Assembly: GCA_913020685.1 (NCBI GenBank)
Contig: CAJWAY010000057.1
Span: 1 to 7,720, forward strand
Direction: 5' to 3'
DNA length: 7,720 nt
Source of the DNA: an uncultured Flavobacteriaceae bacterium
GTDB lineage: Bacteria > Bacteroidota > Bacteroidia > Flavobacteriales > Flavobacteriaceae
Shown: positions 1-7,435 of the stretch, piece after piece
Numbering within the stretch: the stretch's first letter is position 1
Layout: each line of letters begins with the position of its first letter
Position numbers and translations under genes: made by a program
The notes under the pieces: model-generated
Database searches by the model: none
Seen by the model: the letters and a program-made list of their open reading frames with translations, nothing else
What the model was told of the DNA's origin: nothing

Positions 1-92
1 GCCTCATGATGTTTTATCACTTTTGAATGCAATAACTTCTTAGCCTCTTTTTTTATTTGTTTTGTAAAAGGAAGATTAATACTTTAGAAATT

Positions 93-1562
93 ATGGATAG
101 ATTTCTTTTGATATTTTTTTTTGCATTTGCACAAGCCCAGCCTACTCCATGGGTGATGATCGACAGTTTTCAAACTTTTGATTCCTATTCTGACATTAAA
201 TACGATGAATCATTACGTCCTCAATTTCATTTTTCATCGAAAAAAAACTGGATCAATGACCCAAACGGGATGGTTTATTATAAAGGAGAGTATCATTTAT
301 TTTTTCAACACAACCCAAAAGCCATCCATTGGGGGAATATGACTTGGGGACATGCGGTAAGTAAAGATATGGTCCATTGGGAGCAACTGCAACATGCCAT
401 ACTACCTTATGGCAATGGCACTATTTTTTCTGGAACCGCTGCGGTAGATTACCCCAATAGTTTAGGTAAAAATTCGGAAGAGGAGGCAGCGATAGTAGCT
501 TATTTTACCCATGCTCAAAATGATAGTAATGATTTATTCTATCAGGCCGGGGCATTTAGCACAGACCGGGGGAGAACATTTCAACTTATCGATGGAGGTC
601 TTCCATTGGTCGAAAACCAAGGTTTTGATAGAGCAGAGCGTGATCCAAAAATCTTTTGGCATGGTCCTTCAAAAAAATGGGTTCTAATTTTGTGGATCAA
701 ACGTGCCGATAAAAAAAAGTTGAATGATTTGGGAAAGGTCCGTTTTTTTGGTTCTACAGATCTAAAGAAATGGGAAAAACTAAGTGATTTTAACAGAAAA
801 TGGGTTTATGAGTGTATGGATTTCGTAGAGCTTGAAGTTGATGGAAATCCCAACTATAAAAGATGGTTAATATTCGATGCCAGCTTTGATTACGAAATTG
901 GAACATTTGATGGCTCGAGTCTTTCAACGGATAGTGAAAATTATATTGGTGATATGGGAGATACTTACTATGCGGGACAAACTTTTAATAACAGTCCCGA
1001 TGGAAGGACTGTAATCATGGGTTGGTTAAGAACTAGAAAAAACAATGTATATGTGGATAACAAAATGCCTTTCAATCAGCACATGTCATTCCCAGCTAAA
1101 CTAGAATTGAGAACAACTGCTAATGGAATTCGTCTTTTTCGATGGCCCGTAAAAGAAATTAAAAACTTGTACCATAAAAGCTTTGAGTATCGAAATATTA
1201 AAGCAAAAGCTCTGAATGAAAATTTAAAAAATGAGAGTTTTGATGGAATTGACTTTTTTATGTCTTTCGAACGTAGCACAACCTCCTCCTTTCATGTCAT
1301 TATTCGGGGTCAGATAATCAGCTATCGAAATGGAAATTTTTATTTTAATGGTGTCATCCTACCTACATTGAATCTCAACAAAGTAAATGTGAGGATACTA
1401 ATAGATCGAACTTCTATTGAAATTTTTGCGGACGATGGATTTTCGGTGCTTTCCAAATATGCCATTTCAGATATTGAGGACAATCAAATATCAGTTTGTT
1501 CAGATGATGAATTACTTTTTGATGTATTTGAGGTCAATAAACTCAAATCCATATGGAAATAG
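93..1562 (+). CDS. Secreted GH32 beta-fructosidase (levanase/inulinase/invertase type)
   Basis: A glycoside hydrolase family 32 enzyme of 489 residues from the ATG, which would hydrolyse terminal beta-fructosyl bonds in levan, inulin or sucrose outside the cytoplasm. Seen: a short signal peptide (MDRFLLIFFFAFAQA, then QP); the nucleophile motif WINDPNG with Asp56; an FSGT motif near 112-115; the RDP transition-state motif with Asp184; and the acid/base Glu240 in YECMDFVEL, the family's EC motif. A five-bladed propeller is expected to about residue 340, followed by a GH32 C-terminal beta-sandwich containing IDRTSIEIFADDG (near 438-450) and ending in the typical LKSIW. All three catalytic acids are present and the length is normal, so it should be active. 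An in-frame TTG at 57 would add 12 residues (MFCKRKINTLEI) and a more basic signal-peptide n-region; I prefer the ATG, but the start is uncertain. No lipobox is visible. Exo or endo action and levan or inulin preference cannot be read from these motifs. Confidence 0.93.
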   Translation: MDRFLLIFFFAFAQAQPTPWVMIDSFQTFDSYSDIKYDESLRPQFHFSSKKNWINDPNGMVYYKGEYHLFFQHNPKAIHWGNMTWGHAVSKDMVHWEQLQHAILPYGNGTIFSGTAAVDYPNSLGKNSEEEAAIVAYFTHAQNDSNDLFYQAGAFSTDRGRTFQLIDGGLPLVENQGFDRAERDPKIFWHGPSKKWVLILWIKRADKKKLNDLGKVRFFGSTDLKKWEKLSDFNRKWVYECMDFVELEVDGNPNYKRWLIFDASFDYEIGTFDGSSLSTDSENYIGDMGDTYYAGQTFNNSPDGRTVIMGWLRTRKNNVYVDNKMPFNQHMSFPAKLELRTTANGIRLFRWPVKEIKNLYHKSFEYRNIKAKALNENLKNESFDGIDFFMSFERSTTSSFHVIIRGQIISYRNGNFYFNGVILPTLNLNKVNVRILIDRTSIEIFADDGFSVLSKYAISDIEDNQISVCSDDELLFDVFEVNKLKSIWK

Positions 1563-1588
1563 TGGATGTTGAATTATTCCACTTTTTT
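1561..1588 (+). terminator. Intrinsic terminator of the GH32 gene
   Basis: AGTGGA (1561-1566) pairs perfectly with TCCACT (1578-1583) around an 11-base loop, and the 3' arm runs into six Ts (1583-1588). The 5' arm begins at the second base of the TAG stop codon (1560-1562), so the hairpin abuts the coding region. The minus strand has no T-run on the other side, so it should work only for plus-strand transcription. It implies that the GH32 transcript is separate from the downstream genes. Confidence 0.75.
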
Positions 1589-2095
1589 GATTACGACCCA
1601 TAAGGGGAAGAAGTTATTTCTCCTTTTTTTTCCGTAAAAAGGTATTAAATCAAATGGTCCTTTAAGAAGTGAGACTCCCTTCCATATCAATAGATCTGAA
1701 TTTGGCAAGGGGTTGTATTTATTTAAGATACTTTGAACCAACTCAAAAAACATCTCCCTTGGACCATCTAGTGACTTTAAAAATTTAAATTTAAAATCTT
1801 AAACGCCTTTCTCAAGATCAACTTTCCAATACAAAAAAATCTCCTCTTGGTTCCAGACCCCTCTTTGTCCTCCAGCATGATTATGATTAAGATAAACTGG
1901 GTTTTAATAAGGGGTACACATAGCAATTCTAGGGGGATTTACAAGGTTTGGAGATAAGGTCAACTCTGAGATAAATGCATCCATTTCAGTTTTTAAACAT
2001 TTCGCTTTTTCATTGTTCTGTATTACTAAATTATTAATTTCAAATAGATCTTCTTTCAGTGATACCTATGCTTTTCTAATTTTACTCTATAGAAC
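1574..2095 (-). pseudogene. Decayed C-terminal remnant of a sulfatase
   Basis: One minus-strand frame reads as protein from about 2065 down to a TAA at 1574-1576, about 163 codons. It is interrupted by TAA at 1904-1906 and 1799-1801 and reaches a TAG at 2066-2068. Readable pieces include LKEDLFEINNLVIQNNEKAK, which resembles the YNL-x-ED-P-x-E-x-NNLA segment of type I sulfatases. They are followed by NPVYLNHNHAGGQRG, VWNQEEIFLYWKVDLEKG and a terminal FFPLWVVIKKVE, like the beta-rich C-terminal region of Bacteroidota arylsulfatases. Adding one C near 2059-2060 would join the frame to YRVKLEKHRYH upstream (to about 2095), suggesting a frameshift there. The catalytic N-terminal part with the CxPSR/CxAxR formylglycine motif is absent, so at most the last third remains and it cannot be functional. 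The sulfatase call rests on recalled family patterns; the stops and the protein-like frame are seen directly. Confidence 0.6.
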
Positions 2096-2294
2096 TATAT
2101 TTAAAAATGAATGAAAAATTTAAACCCATTTATAAAAAATATTTTTTGGGTCATCATTTTGATGGTGAAAGAATTTAAATTACCTCAAAAGATCATATAA
2201 ACCAATTAAACTATTATGATTAAATTGAAAAAGAATTCATATAAATAAAGCTTAAGTCAAATAAATACAAGACCAAAGCCTAAAACTTTTGATA
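2096..2294. other. AT-rich intergenic stretch, no supportable gene
   Basis: This stretch separates the sulfatase remnant from the permease start and is strongly AT-rich, with many stops in all frames. On the plus strand, a frame from an ATG at 2107 gives MNEKFKPIYKKYFLGHHFDG and continues protein-like through TAA codons at 2176, 2221 and 2242 to 2281. It might be another decayed gene, but composition alone could produce it. The permease promoter should lie here, yet no exact TAnnTTTG element with a partner TTTG was found. AACTTTTG at 2284-2291 is one base off but too close to the start codon and has no upstream partner. Confidence 0.4.
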
Positions 2295-3524
2295 ATGTTG
2301 ATCAAGATTCAATTGTCATGTATGATGTTCCTCCAATTTTTTATCTGGGGAGGTTGGTTTGTGACCCTGGGAACTTTCCTAGGAAATAATCTCAGTGCCA
2401 CAGGTGGACAAATTGCAATGGCTTTTTCAACACAATCTTGGGGTGCGATTATTGCCCCTGTTTTTATCGGATTGATCGCCGATCGATATTTTAACGCAGA
2501 AAAGATCCTAGGTGTTTTACACCTTCTTGGTTGTGGGTTATTGTTACTTATGTCGCAAACAAACGATTTTTCTGTTTTTTATCTCTATGTATTTAGCTAT
2601 ATGCTCCTCTATATGCCAACCCTTGCCCTTGTCAATTCTGTTTCATTTAATCAAATGAACGATACCGCCTCAGAGTTCCCTATTATTCGAACTTTTGGAA
2701 CCATAGGCTGGATCATTTCGGGTGTTGTCATCAGTTATGTATTTAGTTGGGATACTCAAGAATCAATTACTTCTGGTGCATTATCCAACACCTTTAAAAT
2801 GGTAGCACTAGCCTCATTGATTTTGGGAGCTCTCAGTTTTACCCTACCCAAAACCCCTCCCTATGGAAATGACAAAAAAAATTTTTCACTAAAAAGTGTA
2901 CTCGGTTGGGATGCACTAAAGCTATTGAAGGATCGTAATTTTCTTTTATTCTTTGTCGCCTCCGTTCTAATTTGTATTCCTTTAGCCTTTTACTATCAGC
3001 AAGCTAATCCATTTCTAGTGGAATTAGGAATGAATAACCCCACAGCAAAAATGGCTCTCGGTCAGGTCAGTGAAGTATTATTCATGCTTTTACTCCCGAC
3101 ATTCTTTATTCGTTTTGGATTTAAAAAAACCATTTTGGTAGGCATGATGGCTTGGGTCATTCGTTATCTCTTGTTTGCTTATGGAGATGTCGGAGAAAAA
3201 ACTTACATGCTAATTATTGGTATACTTTTACACGGAATATGCTATGATTTTTTCTTTGTCTCAGGTCAGATCTACACTGACTTTAAGGCTGGAGAAAAAG
3301 TAAAAAGTGCCGCACAAGGTCTAATAACGCTTGCTACTTACGGAGTGGGAATGCTTGTAGGTTTTTGGATTGCAGGAAAAGTTTCAGATGCTTTTATCAT
3401 ACAATCGGGACAACATGACTGGGATGCAATTTGGAAATTTCCCGCTCTTTTTGCATTAGTTGTATTTCTTCTGTTTTTACTAATTTTTAAAAACGAAAAA
3501 ATTAATTTTCAAAATAAACCCTGA
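2295..3524 (+). CDS. MFS permease, nucleoside:H+ symporter (NupG/XapB) family
   Basis: An inner-membrane proton symporter of 409 residues from the ATG at 2295, about the family's usual length. An in-frame TTG at 2289 would add two residues. The protein is hydrophobic throughout, consistent with 12 membrane segments. The first contains MMFLQFFIWGGWFVTLGTFL, characteristic of the family, and GLIADRYFNAEKILG (about 59-73) is the motif-A-like loop between segments 2 and 3. Other family signatures are IRTFGTIGW (131-139), YYQQANPFL (233-241), GQVSEVLFML (256-265) and HGICYDFFFVSG (313-324). Against E. coli NupG, recalled from memory, Arg132, Thr136, Gln257 and Glu260 match nucleoside-site residues, while several other pocket positions differ. 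Bacteroidota paralogues often lie in sugar-utilisation loci, so the substrate may be a sugar rather than a nucleoside. It lies 84 bases upstream of the dehydrogenase on the same strand with no terminator between, so co-transcription is likely. Confidence 0.88.
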   Translation: MLIKIQLSCMMFLQFFIWGGWFVTLGTFLGNNLSATGGQIAMAFSTQSWGAIIAPVFIGLIADRYFNAEKILGVLHLLGCGLLLLMSQTNDFSVFYLYVFSYMLLYMPTLALVNSVSFNQMNDTASEFPIIRTFGTIGWIISGVVISYVFSWDTQESITSGALSNTFKMVALASLILGALSFTLPKTPPYGNDKKNFSLKSVLGWDALKLLKDRNFLLFFVASVLICIPLAFYYQQANPFLVELGMNNPTAKMALGQVSEVLFMLLLPTFFIRFGFKKTILVGMMAWVIRYLLFAYGDVGEKTYMLIIGILLHGICYDFFFVSGQIYTDFKAGEKVKSAAQGLITLATYGVGMLVGFWIAGKVSDAFIIQSGQHDWDAIWKFPALFALVVFLLFLLIFKNEKINFQNKP

Positions 3525-3608
3525 CTAAACTAACTCACTCAATTTAACGCATAATTTTATATTCTAAAATAGAAGTATCTACTAAATTATTTAAATCGTT
3601 TTATAAAA

Positions 3609-5135
3609 GTGGAAATCATTGGAAAAAATTTTATTGGAGATCGATTGTCAGCACTTGGAAATATAAACTATAGGACCTTTGATCCGTTGAAAAATATTGA
3701 AAACAAAACTTGTTTTGTTGAGGCGACACTTGAGGAATTAGAGGATGCAGTGACTTTGGCAGATATTGCTTTTCCGATATATCGCGAAACTTCCGGTGCT
3801 CAAAGAGCTTCCTTTCTAATGGCCATAGCAGATGAAATTTTAAATCTTGGCGAGGATCTAATAAACATCTATTGTAGAGAAACCGGATTACCGAGAGAAC
3901 GAGCTATAACGGAGCGGGGCAGAACCATTATTCAACTTCAGTTGTTTGCCAAAACCATTGAAACAGAAGGTTGGAGAAAGAAAATTAATGAGACAGCAAT
4001 GCCTGAGCGGACTCCCCTCCCAAAGCCCAGTTTAATCAAAACACATATCCCTTTGGGACCCATTGCCGTTTTTGGTGCTAGTAATTTTCCCTTAGCTTAC
4101 TCAACTGCAGGAGGTGATACTGCCAGTGCTCTGGCAGTTGGATGCCCCGTCATTGTTAAATCACATCCCATGCACAGTGGTACAGGTGCAATTGTATCCG
4201 CCGCAATAATCAAAGCAACTCAAAAAACTGGAATGCCCAATGGAGTATTTTCAAACCTAAATTCCAAATCCCATGAACTGTCTCACGCTCTAGTCGAACA
4301 TTCAAAGATCAAAGCAGTAGGATTTACGGGTAGCTATTCGGGAGGAACTGCGCTTCAAAAAACCGTATTCAATCGTAAGGAGCCCATCCCTTTTTTTGCG
4401 GAAATGGGATCCATAAACCCTATTGCTATCTTGCCAGGGGCCATAAAGGAAAAAAATAATGAAATCGCCCATGAAATTGCCGATTCCATTGCACTAGGAG
4501 CTGGTCAATTTTGTACTCAACCTGGACTGCTGTTGACTTTGGACGGAGCGTATACCGATCATTTCATAGAGGAATTAGTTAATGCTTTAAAAAGTTTAGA
4601 TCTTCAATGTATGATTCACAACGACTTGAAAAAAAATTATATACAACAAAGTGATAAAATAAACAGTCTAAAAGAAACTATTCCCATTCAGGACCAGGAA
4701 GATCAATTAGAGGACAACCTTGTTCACCCAAAACTCTCCATGATTACTGGAGGGCAATTTATCGCAAACCCTCAGTATCAAGAGGAGGTCTTTGGCCCTT
4801 TTTCGTTGGTTGTAAAGTGTAAAAATCTCAAAGAATTAGAACAGGTAATATACCATTTAAAAGGGCAATTAACAGGAACAATTTTTGCTCAACCTGCAGA
4901 TTATAAAATTACAGGTCCACTGATTGATGCCTTCAAATCAAGAGTAGGGAGGTTTATTTTTAATGGTGTTCCAACAGGTGTTGAGGTAACAGAGGCCATG
5001 ACACACGGAGGGCCCTATCCCGCCTCCTCAGACAGCAGGTTCTCTGCCGTAGGCCCAGAATCAATTTACCGTTGGGTGCGGCCTATTACTTATCAAAATT
5101 GGCCGAATGAATTGTTGAAAAAACTGATTGATTAG
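3609..5135 (+). CDS. Alpha-ketoglutarate semialdehyde (2,5-dioxovalerate) dehydrogenase
   Basis: A cytoplasmic aldehyde dehydrogenase of 508 residues that would oxidise 2,5-dioxopentanoate to alpha-ketoglutarate with NAD(P)+ (EC 1.2.1.26). This is the last step of several oxidative routes from pentoses, aldaric/uronic acids or hydroxyproline. Seen: cofactor region PIAVFGASNFPLAYSTAGGD (151-170) with oxyanion Asn159; Lys184 in VIVKSHP; GFTGS (238-242); general base Glu265 in FFAEMGS; nucleophile Cys302 in GQFCTQPG; and EEVFGPF (392-398). All catalytic residues are intact. The ALDH branch is recognised from the N-terminal GKNFIGDRLSALG, the ASNFPLAYSTAGGDTASALA block and the C-terminal GGPYPASSDSRFSAVG, which are typical of the KGSADH-III group. 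The start is GTG at 3609, and its product MEIIGKNFIG matches the expected family N-terminus. Neither the upstream enzymes of any of these pathways nor the substrate source is in the window, so the feeding pathway is open. Confidence 0.88.
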   Translation: MEIIGKNFIGDRLSALGNINYRTFDPLKNIENKTCFVEATLEELEDAVTLADIAFPIYRETSGAQRASFLMAIADEILNLGEDLINIYCRETGLPRERAITERGRTIIQLQLFAKTIETEGWRKKINETAMPERTPLPKPSLIKTHIPLGPIAVFGASNFPLAYSTAGGDTASALAVGCPVIVKSHPMHSGTGAIVSAAIIKATQKTGMPNGVFSNLNSKSHELSHALVEHSKIKAVGFTGSYSGGTALQKTVFNRKEPIPFFAEMGSINPIAILPGAIKEKNNEIAHEIADSIALGAGQFCTQPGLLLTLDGAYTDHFIEELVNALKSLDLQCMIHNDLKKNYIQQSDKINSLKETIPIQDQEDQLEDNLVHPKLSMITGGQFIANPQYQEEVFGPFSLVVKCKNLKELEQVIYHLKGQLTGTIFAQPADYKITGPLIDAFKSRVGRFIFNGVPTGVEVTEAMTHGGPYPASSDSRFSAVGPESIYRWVRPITYQNWPNELLKKLID

Positions 5136-5144
5136 TAATCTTGT

Positions 5145-5175
5145 TTTGCAGCGTAAAACTAATAAATTAGTTTTG
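5145..5175 (+). promoter_or_regulatory. Bacteroidota-type promoter of the TonB-dependent receptor gene
   Basis: TTTG at 5145-5148 lies exactly 19 bases upstream of TAGTTTTG at 5168-5175, a full match to the Bacteroidota -33/-7 consensus (TTTG, about 19 bases, TAnnTTTG). Transcription would start near 5180-5183, leaving a leader of only about 10 bases before the GTG at 5192. The -33 element sits 10 bases past the dehydrogenase stop codon, so the receptor can be expressed independently of the genes before it. Confidence 0.7.
5155..5174. repeat. Perfect 9-bp inverted repeat over the receptor promoter
   Basis: AAAACTAAT (5155-5163) and ATTAGTTTT (5166-5174) are exact reverse complements separated by AA. 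The right arm covers seven of the eight bases of the -7 element and the left arm fills part of the spacer. This fits an operator whose occupancy would block RNA polymerase. A second reading is a weak AT-only terminator hairpin for the upstream dehydrogenase, but no T-run follows (the next bases are GTAGTATA). The repeat is seen directly; its role is inferred. Confidence 0.55.
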
Positions 5176-5191
5176 TAGTATAAACTATTGT

Positions 5192-7435
5192 GTGCGGTTA
5201 AATTTCATTTTTGTTTTCATTTTTACTCAAATAATTGTCAATGCTCAAGATTTTATCGTCACTGGTAAAGTCTTCTCTCAGGGCCAACCGCTCTCATCAG
5301 CCTCTGTTTTTGTTAAAGGAAATAACTCGGGAGTTACTACCAACGTAGAAGGTCAATTTTCAATCCATATCTCAAATATAGTCAACCCTCAACTAGTCAT
5401 ATCCTATTTAGGTCACAAATCACAGATCAAAAAGATCAGTTCAAAGACAACAAACCTGGGAATTATCGAGTTGGAATTGGATAATAAACTAGAGGAAGTG
5501 GTGGTTTCTGGAACACTAAAACCCATATCCAAACTCGACAGTCCAGTACCCGTTGAGGTTTATGGCAAAACTTTCTTTAAAGCCAACCCAACCGCTTCGG
5601 TTTTTGAAGCTCTGGAAAATGTGAATGGCATACGACCCCAACTAAACTGCAGCATTTGTAGCACGGGGGAAATTCGTATCAACGGCCAAGAGGGAAGCTA
5701 TACTATGGTTATGATTGATGGGCTTCCCATCATAAGTGGTCTCTCAACCGTATATGGCTTTTCGGGGATCCCTCAATCGCTAATTGAGCGGATCGAAATC
5801 GTAAAGGGCCCCGCAGCAACACTTTTTGGATCTGAAGCTGTTGCAGGTGTCATTAATTTAATCACCGAACTACCGGAAAACAGTGCAAAGCTTGCCGTAG
5901 AATCTTTTGTCTCAGGTTGGGGAGAGGTCAATACTGATTTGGCATATAAATACTCCTTGTCCAAAAAAACCAGTGCCTTGTTGGGAGTAAACTATTTTAA
6001 CTATTCCAATCCAATCGATAAAAATGAGGACGGATTCACTGACTTGACCTTGCAAAACCGCATTTCGATTTTTAACAAGTTTAGCAGTGCCAATAAGTTT
6101 TCAATCGCCACGCGTTTTGTTTACGAGGACCGATGGGGTGGTCAGATGAATTGGTTGCCCATCCATCGAGGGGGAGACACTGTGTATGGGGAGAGTATTT
6201 ACACCAGCAGGTTTGAACTTTTTGGAAATTACCAACTTAACAAAAATCTTACATTCCAATTCAGTTTCAATGATCACAATCAAAATTCGGCCTATGGCAA
6301 TACCTTGTATAATGCTGTTCAGACTGTAGGTTTTGGTCAAATGATATGGAACAAAAAAAAATCAAATAATGATTTACTGTTCGGTCTGGCCTATAGATAT
6401 ACCCTTTACGACGATAATACCACGGCTACTTTTAATGATCTTTCATCCCGAAACCAAGTATCTACTACCCATCTACCCGGAATATTCATTCAAAATCAAA
6501 CCCAATTCGATGCCAATAACACCTTGCTTTTAGGGTTTCGATACGACCGTAATTCAATTCATGGAAATATTTTTACCCCTCGTATCAATTACAAAATTAA
6601 CAACAAAGACAAAAGTTCGACCCTGAGACTAAGCATAGGATCGGGATATCGCGTTACCCAGCTTTTTACTGAACAACACGCTACGCTTACTGGAGCTCGT
6701 GAGGTTGTACTTTTAGACGATCTGAATCCTGAAAGATCATGGAATGCCAACCTAAATTTTGTCCAAAATTTTTTCCTGAAAAAAGGAGCTATTATTGATT
6801 TTGACTTGAGTCTGTTTACCTCCTACTTCTCTAATAAAATCATTCCTGACTATGACACAGATCCCAACAAAATTATTTACGATAACCTGGATGGAAGATC
6901 AATCTCTAATGGTCTTTCTCTGAATACTAATTTATTGGCACAGGGAGGGCTCAGAGTCAACCTCGGTGCAACCTACATAGACTCCTTCGTCGAAGAGAAT
7001 GGGATCAAAACGATGCCCTACCTAACAGAAAGATTTCAGGGGGTATGGAAAGTTGAAAAAAAATGGATTGCAAATGATTTAATACTTGATTTTACGGGAA
7101 CTATCACAGGAGCACTGAAATTACCAACCTTAAGCAATCTTGACCCGAGACCCTCTTATTCTGATCCTTTTAACATTCTCAACATACAACTCACAAAAAT
7201 TTGGAACGCTGTGGAATCCTATGTAGGGATAAAAAATATTTTAAACTTTACCCCTCCTAGGAATAGTATTGCACGTTCTTTTGATCCCTTTAATCAACTG
7301 GTGGTCTTTGATAGCAATGGAAATGCTTTACCCACTTCTGACAATCCCTATGCTTTGACTTTTGACCCTACTTATGTATATACCTCCAACCAAGGCATAC
7401 GGATTTTCTTTGGACTAAGATGGAAGTATAATTAA
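5192..7435 (+). CDS. TonB-dependent outer-membrane receptor with CxxC plug motif, substrate unknown
   Basis: An outer-membrane active transporter of 747 residues, energised by TonB-ExbBD. In order: a signal peptide (MRLNFIFVFIFTQIIVNA, then QD); a CarboxypepD_reg-like beta-domain (about 21-97) typical of Bacteroidota receptors; a TonB-box-like EEVVVSG (101-107); a plug domain (about 115-226) with RINGQEGSYTMVMIDGLPI and RIEIVKGPAATLFGSEAVAG; and a 22-strand barrel ending in GIRIFFGLRWKYN. The start is GTG at 5192; no ATG in this frame gives a signal peptide, and the promoter spacing supports it. The length is well below the roughly 1,000 residues of SusC-type receptors and no SusD follows, so it resembles the CirA/BtuB-like class for metals, siderophores, haem or cobalamin. 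The plug carries NCSICSTG with Cys153 and Cys156, a possible metal ligand pair or disulfide in the substrate-facing region. The barrel segment YEDRWGGQMNW (311-321) also looks family-specific. Nothing links it functionally to the upstream sugar genes. Confidence 0.9.
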   Translation: MRLNFIFVFIFTQIIVNAQDFIVTGKVFSQGQPLSSASVFVKGNNSGVTTNVEGQFSIHISNIVNPQLVISYLGHKSQIKKISSKTTNLGIIELELDNKLEEVVVSGTLKPISKLDSPVPVEVYGKTFFKANPTASVFEALENVNGIRPQLNCSICSTGEIRINGQEGSYTMVMIDGLPIISGLSTVYGFSGIPQSLIERIEIVKGPAATLFGSEAVAGVINLITELPENSAKLAVESFVSGWGEVNTDLAYKYSLSKKTSALLGVNYFNYSNPIDKNEDGFTDLTLQNRISIFNKFSSANKFSIATRFVYEDRWGGQMNWLPIHRGGDTVYGESIYTSRFELFGNYQLNKNLTFQFSFNDHNQNSAYGNTLYNAVQTVGFGQMIWNKKKSNNDLLFGLAYRYTLYDDNTTATFNDLSSRNQVSTTHLPGIFIQNQTQFDANNTLLLGFRYDRNSIHGNIFTPRINYKINNKDKSSTLRLSIGSGYRVTQLFTEQHATLTGAREVVLLDDLNPERSWNANLNFVQNFFLKKGAIIDFDLSLFTSYFSNKIIPDYDTDPNKIIYDNLDGRSISNGLSLNTNLLAQGGLRVNLGATYIDSFVEENGIKTMPYLTERFQGVWKVEKKWIANDLILDFTGTITGALKLPTLSNLDPRPSYSDPFNILNIQLTKIWNAVESYVGIKNILNFTPPRNSIARSFDPFNQLVVFDSNGNALPTSDNPYALTFDPTYVYTSNQGIRIFFGLRWKYN

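Noticed and set aside
57..92. TTG start for GH32 at 57
   Set aside because: It would give a basic n-region before the hydrophobic segment and is possible, but the ATG at 93 already yields a usable signal peptide, and no initiation signal favours the TTG.
1..92. Upstream gene end or promoter for GH32
   Set aside because: The 92 bases contain no exact TAnnTTTG element with a partner and no readable C-terminus, so nothing can be supported.
2139..2148. TA followed by TTTTTTG upstream of the permease as a -7 box
   Set aside because: The spacing between TA and TTTG is one base too long, and no TTTG lies at the expected upstream distance.
3562..3574. Short palindrome TTCTA-AAA-TAGAA upstream of the dehydrogenase
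   Set aside because: A 5-bp stem in AT-rich DNA is expected by chance, and no promoter element is next to it.
5192..7435. Receptor as a SusC of a fructan utilisation locus
   Set aside because: The length is well below SusC, no SusD follows, and the plug motifs match the smaller CirA/BtuB-like receptors.
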